Shown in pieces: positions 60,009 through 64,000 of a DNA stretch of 64,000 nt. Under the pieces are notes generated by a model. The model saw only the letters and a program-made list of their open reading frames with translations, was not told where the DNA came from and made no database searches. The stretch is from Clostridiales bacterium (GTDB lineage Bacteria; Bacillota; Clostridia; Oscillospirales; Oscillospiraceae): contig SFFE01000001.1 in the NCBI GenBank assembly GCA_004556965.1, forward strand, positions 186,001 to 250,000. Reading direction: 5' to 3'. The position numbers and the translations under genes are program-made. Position 1 is the first letter of the stretch. Every line of letters starts with the position of its first letter.

Positions 60009-60380
60009 ATGAAACAGTACATCTACGAAGAAACCAACGGCCTGTGGTATGAGCGCAGGGGAGACTACTATTTCCCGTGCCTGACCGCAGAGGAAGCGAC
60101 GCCCGTCGGCGTCTGGGGCCAGCGGCACCTGCGATATATCAAGCAAAACCGTCGCGCGCTCTACCTGCAGATGAAAACGAGCGGCAGGCTGAACGCCTAT
60201 CTCGCCGATGTTGATCGGCAGGCGGACGCCATGCTTGACCGTCTTATGACGCAAATGGCAGAGCGCGAAGGAGTTACGGAGGCGCTCAAGGTAGCCAATC
60301 AAATGCGCTGGGTGCAGCACATGAACAGCATCCGGAACCGTGCGACAGAGATTGTCAATCGAAATCTAATCTACACATAA
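60009..60380 (+). CDS. tnpV: TnpV-family transposon protein
   Basis: A 123-residue protein of the TnpV family carried by Gram-positive conjugative and mobilisable transposons. Its pattern is characteristic: YYFPCLTAEEATPVGVWGQ, LRYIKQNRRALYLQMKTSG, then AEREGVTEALKVANQM and WVQHMNSIRNRATEIVNRNLIY. The family lacks a proven catalytic function. Start at 60009 after ttggagg. Presence without an intact large transposase here suggests a decayed or partial element. Confidence 0.85.
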   Translation: MKQYIYEETNGLWYERRGDYYFPCLTAEEATPVGVWGQRHLRYIKQNRRALYLQMKTSGRLNAYLADVDRQADAMLDRLMTQMAEREGVTEALKVANQMRWVQHMNSIRNRATEIVNRNLIYT

Positions 60381-60388
60381 TATAACGG

Positions 60389-60424
60389 CAGAGGCAGGGA
60401 GCAATCCCTGCCTCTGTTATTTCT
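60389..60424 (+). terminator. Terminator of tnpV
   Basis: Perfect 12-bp stem cagaggcaggga / tccctgcctctg with a gcaa loop, then ttatttct. Confidence 0.85.
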
Positions 60425-60452
60425 ATATCTGTTCCCCAGACAAAACAAATGT

Positions 60453-61661
60453 TCATTTTTGGGGAATAGATTCATTTAACCATTCTGCGGCGTCGATGAT
60501 TCGGATTCCTTCATGCTGATATTCCGGCTGCCAGATCCGTGCAATCAACAGCTTTGGATAGGCGTCCTTGATGCTCAGCAGCGGCGTAACCTCCCGCTCA
60601 AAGGTTTTCGGATCGGAGATGTCATTTGCGACCTGGATATACAGTTTCTCACCCTGCTTCATGGCGACGAAGTCAATCTCTTTTTTATACAGGACGCCGA
60701 CGTAAACTTCATACCCACGGCGGAGCAACTCGATCGCAACGATGTTTTCCAGAACACGCCCGTAATCCATATTTTTTGTTCCCAATCGGGCGAAGCGAAA
60801 GCTCTGGTCCGCCAGGTAATATTTGTCTTCCGAGCGAAGATATCGCTTGCCGCGGATATCATATCGTCGAATCCGATAGAACGCAAAGGCCTTGCACAAA
60901 GCATCCATATATTTTCCGACCGTCTTGTGATCGACCTTTGCTTTGTTGGAGGACAACGTGTCCGTGATGGCGCGAATCGAGGTGACGTTGCCGATGTTAT
61001 CCATCAGAAAGTCGATCAGCTCATGCAGCAGAGGCTCGTTTCTCAGCCGGTGCTTCTGTACAATATCGCGGACGATCAGTGCGTTGAGCACTTCGCTGTT
61101 GATATAGCGATATTTTTGCGTCTCGTTTTTATAGAGATAGGAACCGGCCATGCCGCCTTCGGTGATATACTTCGTCAGGCTGCCGTAAAGATTCTCTGAA
61201 GGGAAATAGGAAAGGTATTCTGTGAAAGAGAACGGAAACACATGGATCTCATAGGTGCGGCCTACAAAGAGGGTTGCCAGATCGCTGCTCTGCAGAAAAG
61301 CGTTGGAGCCGGTGACATAGATATCGTACTTCTCTTTTGCGTGCAGACTGTTGATTGCCTTTTCAAAGGAAGGGCACATCTGCACCTCGTCGATCATGAG
61401 GTAGTTGTTCTTTCCCGTCTGATAATGGTCCTCTGCATAGCGCTCCAGAGCGTGGTATTCCATCAGCTCCTCAAAGTCCGTCAGATTGTAGTTGATATGA
61501 ATGATGACTGCCTGCGGATCCTGCTTCATAAGATATTCAGCGAGTGCATCCAGCAGCTTGGATTTGCCCGATCTGCGAACACCGGTGATGACCTTAATAT
61601 CCGGCGTCTGGAGAAGATCCTTTATTTCCTCCAGATAAGCGGTGCGCTCAATCAGCTTCAT
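60453..61661 (-). CDS. AAA ATPase with DUF4143 domain
   Basis: A 402-residue protein. The N-terminal AAA_14 ATPase has Walker A GVRRSGKSKLL (about residues 26-36), Walker B YLMIDEVQ, and TGSNAFLQSSDL; the C-terminal DUF4143 is a degenerate PD-(D/E)XK-type domain (GRVLENIVAIELLRRGYEVYVG, KKEIDFVAMKQG). The group is very widespread on mobile elements and of unclear function; it may resolve DNA or protect against it. I chose the start at 61661 (gggag 8 bp upstream); two other codons up to 61676 are possible. GC is lower than in housekeeping genes. Confidence 0.85.
   Translation of the reverse strand: MKLIERTAYLEEIKDLLQTPDIKVITGVRRSGKSKLLDALAEYLMKQDPQAVIIHINYNLTDFEELMEYHALERYAEDHYQTGKNNYLMIDEVQMCPSFEKAINSLHAKEKYDIYVTGSNAFLQSSDLATLFVGRTYEIHVFPFSFTEYLSYFPSENLYGSLTKYITEGGMAGSYLYKNETQKYRYINSEVLNALIVRDIVQKHRLRNEPLLHELIDFLMDNIGNVTSIRAITDTLSSNKAKVDHKTVGKYMDALCKAFAFYRIRRYDIRGKRYLRSEDKYYLADQSFRFARLGTKNMDYGRVLENIVAIELLRRGYEVYVGVLYKKEIDFVAMKQGEKLYIQVANDISDPKTFEREVTPLLSIKDAYPKLLIARIWQPEYQHEGIRIIDAAEWLNESIPQK
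60457..60475 (+). repeat. Direct repeat, copy 1
   Basis: 19-bp perfect repeat ttttggggaatagattcat, covering the stop region of the ATPase gene; the second copy is at 61731-61749. Confidence 0.8.
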
Positions 61662-61690
61662 GTTCATCACTCCCAATACAGTATGTCTGC

Positions 61691-61719
61691 ATTATAATCC
61701 TCCTATTCCCCAAAATCAA
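61691..61719 (-). promoter_or_regulatory. Promoter of the DUF4143 ATPase gene
   Basis: On the minus strand TTGATT (61714-61719), 17-bp spacer, perfect TATAAT (61691-61696). It overlaps one arm of the 13-bp inverted repeat at 61704-61742. Confidence 0.65.
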
Positions 61720-61742
61720 ATATTATTTAATTTTGGGGAATA
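61704..61742. promoter_or_regulatory. Inverted repeat over the ATPase promoter
   Basis: Perfect 13-bp arms tattccccaaaat (61704-61716) and attttggggaata (61730-61742), 13-bp spacer. One arm occupies the -35/spacer region, so a bound protein would block the promoter. Confidence 0.6.
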
Positions 61743-61749
61743 GATTCAT
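61731..61749 (+). repeat. Direct repeat, copy 2
   Basis: Same 19 bp as 60457-60475. Here it overlaps the stop codon of the XRE gene and one arm of the inverted repeat. Confidence 0.8.
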
Positions 61750-62078
61750 CTGAATATTGATAGCAGAGATAATAACAAACACCGCCAGAGGGAAGGTGAT
61801 ATCCCAATGGCGGTGTTCTTGTTTTCTTTTTTTTGATCTCTGCCGAGCAACCAATCAACAGATACATTCAAGATATCAGCGATCGCATTTAACTCGATAT
61901 CGGTGACAGGGCGCTTTTGACCTTCCAACAGCGAAAGATCAGGGGTGCTGAGGTCTACGCCAACAGTCTGAAGCCTTGCCAGTAGTTCAATCTGTTTCAT
62001 TCCTTGTGCTAATCTGTCTTCCGTAACTCGGGCGCCGATCAGATTTCGATTGCCCAGAGTCAGCTTTCTGATTTTCAT
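61746..62078 (-). CDS. XRE-family helix-turn-helix regulator
   Basis: A 110-residue DNA-binding protein. The helix-turn-helix spans about residues 23-75 (MKQIELLARLQTVGVDLSTPDLSLLEGQ, then NAIADILNVSVDWLLGRDQ). The last 28 residues (KKENKNTAIGISPSLWRC...SLLSIFR) are encoded by a hairpin-forming stretch followed by T-rich DNA and do not look like family sequence, so the original stop may have been lost. Start at 62078 after gagggtg. It lies between the ATPase and the recombinase and probably represses one or both. Confidence 0.75.
   Translation of the reverse strand: MKIRKLTLGNRNLIGARVTEDRLAQGMKQIELLARLQTVGVDLSTPDLSLLEGQKRPVTDIELNAIADILNVSVDWLLGRDQKKENKNTAIGISPSLWRCLLLSLLSIFR
61778..61817. 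terminator. Terminator-like hairpin inside the XRE reading frame
   Basis: Perfect 10-bp stem aacaccgcca / tggcggtgtt with a 20-nt loop. On the plus strand it is followed by cttgttttcttttttttg, on the minus strand by tgttattat. Either orientation could terminate. Confidence 0.55.
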
Positions 62079-62111
62079 CAAATCACCCTCAATCATATAT
62101 TTAAAGGTGTT

Positions 62112-62132
62112 GCCAAATTTGGCTGCGCCAAA
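62112..62132. promoter_or_regulatory. Palindromic operator candidate for the XRE regulator
   Basis: Two nested perfect palindromes: gccaaatttggc (62112-62123) and tttggc-tgc-gccaaa (62118-62132), giving three gccaaa half-sites, 34 bp upstream of the XRE start in the divergent region with the recombinase. Confidence 0.6.
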
Positions 62133-62161
62133 TATAATTGATTAGTTATTTCCAAAATCGA

Positions 62162-62228
62162 ACAGGAGAAATTATTTGGTAATTATAAAGATTTGAAATC
62201 ATTTTTGGTGTGCTGTGAGTTCTCCTGT
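62162..62228. repeat. 9-bp inverted repeat upstream of the recombinase gene
   Basis: acaggagaa at 62162-62170 and ttctcctgt at 62220-62228, 49 bp of AT-rich DNA between. A related acaggagg follows at the recombinase ribosome site. Spacing and position suit a crossover or binding site for a small serine recombinase. Confidence 0.4.
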
Positions 62229-62254
62229 AGATATCAAATACAGGAGGACCGAAG

Positions 62255-62977
62255 ATGAAACAATATGCTTACATCCGAGTTTCCAGTAAGGATCAGAACA
62301 TTGACCGCCAGATTTCAGCGCTCGAGCCGTTTCACATTCCGGAGAATCAAATCTATTGTGATCGTCAATCCGGAAAGGACTTCGAGCGGCCGGCTTATAA
62401 AAAGCTGATTCGGAAACTGCGGCGAGGTGATCTGCTGATCGTAAAGAGTATTGATCGTCTAGGAAGAAATTACGATGAGATTTTAGAGCAATGGGCCCTG
62501 ATTACAAAAAAGATTGGGGCAGATATTTTAGTGTTGGATATGTCGTTGCTGGATACGAGAGAAAGAAACGGAGATTTGACGGGAGCGTTTATCGCAGACT
62601 TGGTTCTGCAGATTTTAGCCTATGTCGCGCAGACGGAGCGTGAATTCATTCATCAGCGCCAGGCGGAGGGCATCGCCGCGGCCAGGGCAAAAGGTGTGCA
62701 GCTCGGCAGAAAGCCTGATGCACTTCCGCCGTGCTTCGAGGAGATCTGCTGCCTCTGCAGCGCAGGACAGCTCTCCGTTAGAAAAGCGGCGAAGGAGCTG
62801 GGGATGAGCAAATCCTCGTTTTATCGAAAGTACCGGCAATCCCAATGTTTTTATGAGGCGGAAAAACTGGACGAGCAGGACGACAGCATGTCCACATGCC
62901 AAAAAATGTCAGCCTTGCAAGATGAAAAACTGTCAAAGAAAATAATTCCAAAAGGTAGACATTACGGTACGCCATAA
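62255..62977 (+). CDS. Small serine recombinase (resolvase/invertase family)
   Basis: A 240-residue DNA recombinase. Catalytic domain 1-130 with Ser10 in YIRVSSKDQN, the family Arg residues in VKSIDRLGRNYDEI, and IADLVLQILAYVAQTEREFIHQRQAEGI (the long E helix); a helix-turn-helix follows (LSVRKAAKELGMSKSSFYRKYR, about 172-193). The last 45 residues (CFYEAEKLDEQDDSM...) are an acidic, then basic extension not seen in usual 180-200 residue family members. Start follows caggagg. It could resolve cointegrates of the island or invert DNA near the capsule locus that follows. Confidence 0.9.
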   Translation: MKQYAYIRVSSKDQNIDRQISALEPFHIPENQIYCDRQSGKDFERPAYKKLIRKLRRGDLLIVKSIDRLGRNYDEILEQWALITKKIGADILVLDMSLLDTRERNGDLTGAFIADLVLQILAYVAQTEREFIHQRQAEGIAAARAKGVQLGRKPDALPPCFEEICCLCSAGQLSVRKAAKELGMSKSSFYRKYRQSQCFYEAEKLDEQDDSMSTCQKMSALQDEKLSKKIIPKGRHYGTP

Positions 62978-62980
62978 TCA

Positions 62981-63022
62981 GGCACAATGTCGAGCTGTAA
63001 AAGCTGGGCATTGTGCCCTTTT
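62981..63022 (+). terminator. Terminator of the recombinase gene
   Basis: 9-bp stem ggcacaatg / cattgtgcc with an inner agct pair in the loop, then cttttt. Confidence 0.85.
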
Positions 63023-63059
63023 TCAATCACATGTCAATTCAATTATATTTTAACATATC

Positions 63060-63087
63060 TGTCCCCGAAAGTCTGCTTTAGGGGACA
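63060..63087 (+). promoter_or_regulatory. Leader hairpin ahead of the sugar transferase gene
   Basis: tgtcccc (63060-63066) pairs with ggggaca (63081-63087), and aaag with cttt inside, a 28-nt two-part stem. No T run follows, so a regulatory leader structure or RNA-binding site is more likely than a terminator. Confidence 0.5.
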
Positions 63088-63117
63088 CTCAATTTCCTGA
63101 CTTTTCACAGAAGGTAG

Positions 63118-63798
63118 ATGAATGCACCGTTGATTACCAAGGACGCGGAAGTGCTTTGGGATGTCCCAACCGGCACGGAGATAATCATTGTTGAAAAACT
63201 GGAAAGCTTCTCAGAACAACCAGGTTATGAATTCATCAAAAGAGTGTTTGATTTCACTGCAAGTGTAATTTTGCTGATTGTGCTGATGCTCCCCATGCTG
63301 CTCATCGGGATGATCATTGTTCTCACTTCTCCCGGTGGGGCAATTTACTGTCAGACTCGGCTTGGGAAGAATGAAGTCCCGTTTACATTATACAAGTTTC
63401 GCACGATGCATAAAGACGCAGAAGAAGACGGACTGCGGTGGGCAGAGGAAAACGATGAGCGCGTCACCGCTTTTGGAAAATGGCTTAGAAGCACGCGGAT
63501 GGATGAGCTGCCTCAGCTTGTCAATATTCTGCTGGGCCAGATGAGCTTTGTTGGCCCCCGTCCGGAGAGACCGGAGTTTTATGAATTGTTTGATTCCTAC
63601 ATCGATGGTTTTCGACAGCGAATGCTGGTGATGCCGGGGCTGACCGGCCTTGCACAGGTTAGCGGCGGGTACGATCTGCTGCCCGAGGAAAAGATTGTCT
63701 ATGATATCCAATATATTAAGGAGAGATCCTTTCGGATGGACTTGTGCTGTTTATTTAAGACCCTGGGTGTCGTTGTAGACCACAACGGCGCGAGATAA
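63118..63798 (+). CDS. Undecaprenyl-phosphate sugar phosphotransferase (initiating transferase)
   Basis: A 226-residue membrane enzyme of the bacterial sugar transferase family, which moves a sugar phosphate to undecaprenyl phosphate to begin capsule or exopolysaccharide assembly. A membrane helix at about 42-70 is followed by the catalytic domain: CQTRLGKNEVPFTLYKFRTM, RSTRMDELPQLVNILLGQMSFVGPRPERPE and GLTGLAQVSG. It is the short form without the N-terminal multi-helix region of WbaP-type enzymes. First gene of the polysaccharide locus that runs out of the window. Confidence 0.9.
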   Translation: MNAPLITKDAEVLWDVPTGTEIIIVEKLESFSEQPGYEFIKRVFDFTASVILLIVLMLPMLLIGMIIVLTSPGGAIYCQTRLGKNEVPFTLYKFRTMHKDAEEDGLRWAEENDERVTAFGKWLRSTRMDELPQLVNILLGQMSFVGPRPERPEFYELFDSYIDGFRQRMLVMPGLTGLAQVSGGYDLLPEEKIVYDIQYIKERSFRMDLCCLFKTLGVVVDHNGAR

Positions 63799-63821
63799 AT
63801 GAGTTGGGAAGGATTAATGGA

Positions 63822-64000
63822 ATGAATGTTCGCTCTGGCGATTCGTATTTTTGGGAAAAAGCATTCAGCGTGCTGAAGAAGCATTTTGTGAAGCTGATTG
63901 CGCTGATTCTGATTTGTGCATTGATTGGATGGGCAGCAGCGGCTTTCTTTGTAAAGCCAAAGTATCAGGCAAATGCTTCGCTGATCGTGAACTCACGAGA
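63822..64000 (+). CDS. Wzz/CapA-type chain-length determinant (3' end outside window)
   Basis: Only the first 59 codons are present. A short cytoplasmic stretch (MNVRSGDSYFWEKAFSVLKKH) leads into one helix (LIALILICALIGWAAAAFFV) and then KPKYQANASLIVNSR, the pattern of the N-terminal half of Wzz/YveK-like proteins that set polysaccharide chain length and anchor the export complex. ATG at 63822 follows aagga; it lies 23 bp after the transferase stop, so both belong to one operon. Confidence 0.8.
   Translation, partial: MNVRSGDSYFWEKAFSVLKKHFVKLIALILICALIGWAAAAFFVKPKYQANASLIVNSR

Noticed and set aside
59731..62980. Prophage
   Set aside because: No structural, packaging or lysis genes; only transposon-type genes are present.

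Overview
The window looks like the chromosome of a high-GC (roughly 58-60%) spore-forming member of the Clostridia, most like the Oscillospiraceae group. This rests on gene content: the order rimP-nusA-ylxR-ylxQ-infB-rbfA-nrnA-truB-ribF, the blocks gdpP-rplI-dnaB and tilS-hpt-ftsH, an uninterrupted sigma-K gene, pyruvate phosphate dikinase, and a complete Enterococcus-type V-ATPase operon. The genus cannot be fixed from the sequence alone.

Layout. 1-8.9 kb: two exported or membrane proteins, a DUF362 ferredoxin-type protein, a CsoR-like metal repressor, sigma-K, a 69-residue orphan with its own promoter and terminator, ppdK, and an AbrB-regulated ABC exporter with a near-perfect palindrome in front of it. 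9-18 kb: a VanY-like carboxypeptidase and the large translation and RNA-maturation operon rimP to ribF, whose promoter is followed almost at once by a terminator-like hairpin. 18-26.8 kb: recG, alkyladenine glycosylase, apbE, an Fe-S aldo/keto reductase, tRNA-Arg(CCG), an acetyltransferase, endonuclease IV, a YgjP metalloprotease, an XRE fragment and a patatin phospholipase.

26.8-37.3 kb is the accessory region of most interest. A small AT-rich cassette lies between inverted repeats and carries three strong consecutive hairpins. Next to it is a minus-strand cluster: a membrane protein with two Rossmann-like domains and a C-terminal RyR domain, then two different TIR-STAND-TPR proteins, joined by a 10-nt gap and a 4-nt overlap and served by one near-consensus promoter. 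A secreted CAP/SLH protein follows. I read the three core genes as a candidate nucleotide-signalling defence system: TIR enzymes make a signal that a membrane RyR protein senses. This is inference from domain content and gene linkage.

37.4-50.8 kb: a PPP-type phosphatase, prfC, an uncharacterised membrane protein, a 45-residue secreted peptide gene, an E2-like acyltransferase without its catalytic His, and the nine-gene V-ATPase operon in the order F-I-K-E-C-G-A-B-D, whose rotor subunit keeps the sodium ligands. 50.8-59.7 kb: a sugar nucleotidyltransferase carrying the tail of a lost phosphomannomutase domain, gdpP, rplI, dnaB, tilS, hpt and ftsH.

59.7-63 kb is an AT-richer mobile island: TnpV, a DUF4143 ATPase bounded by direct repeats, an XRE regulator and a serine recombinase, with several palindromes. 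The window ends in the start of a capsule or exopolysaccharide locus, with the initiating sugar transferase and a chain-length determinant cut by the window edge.
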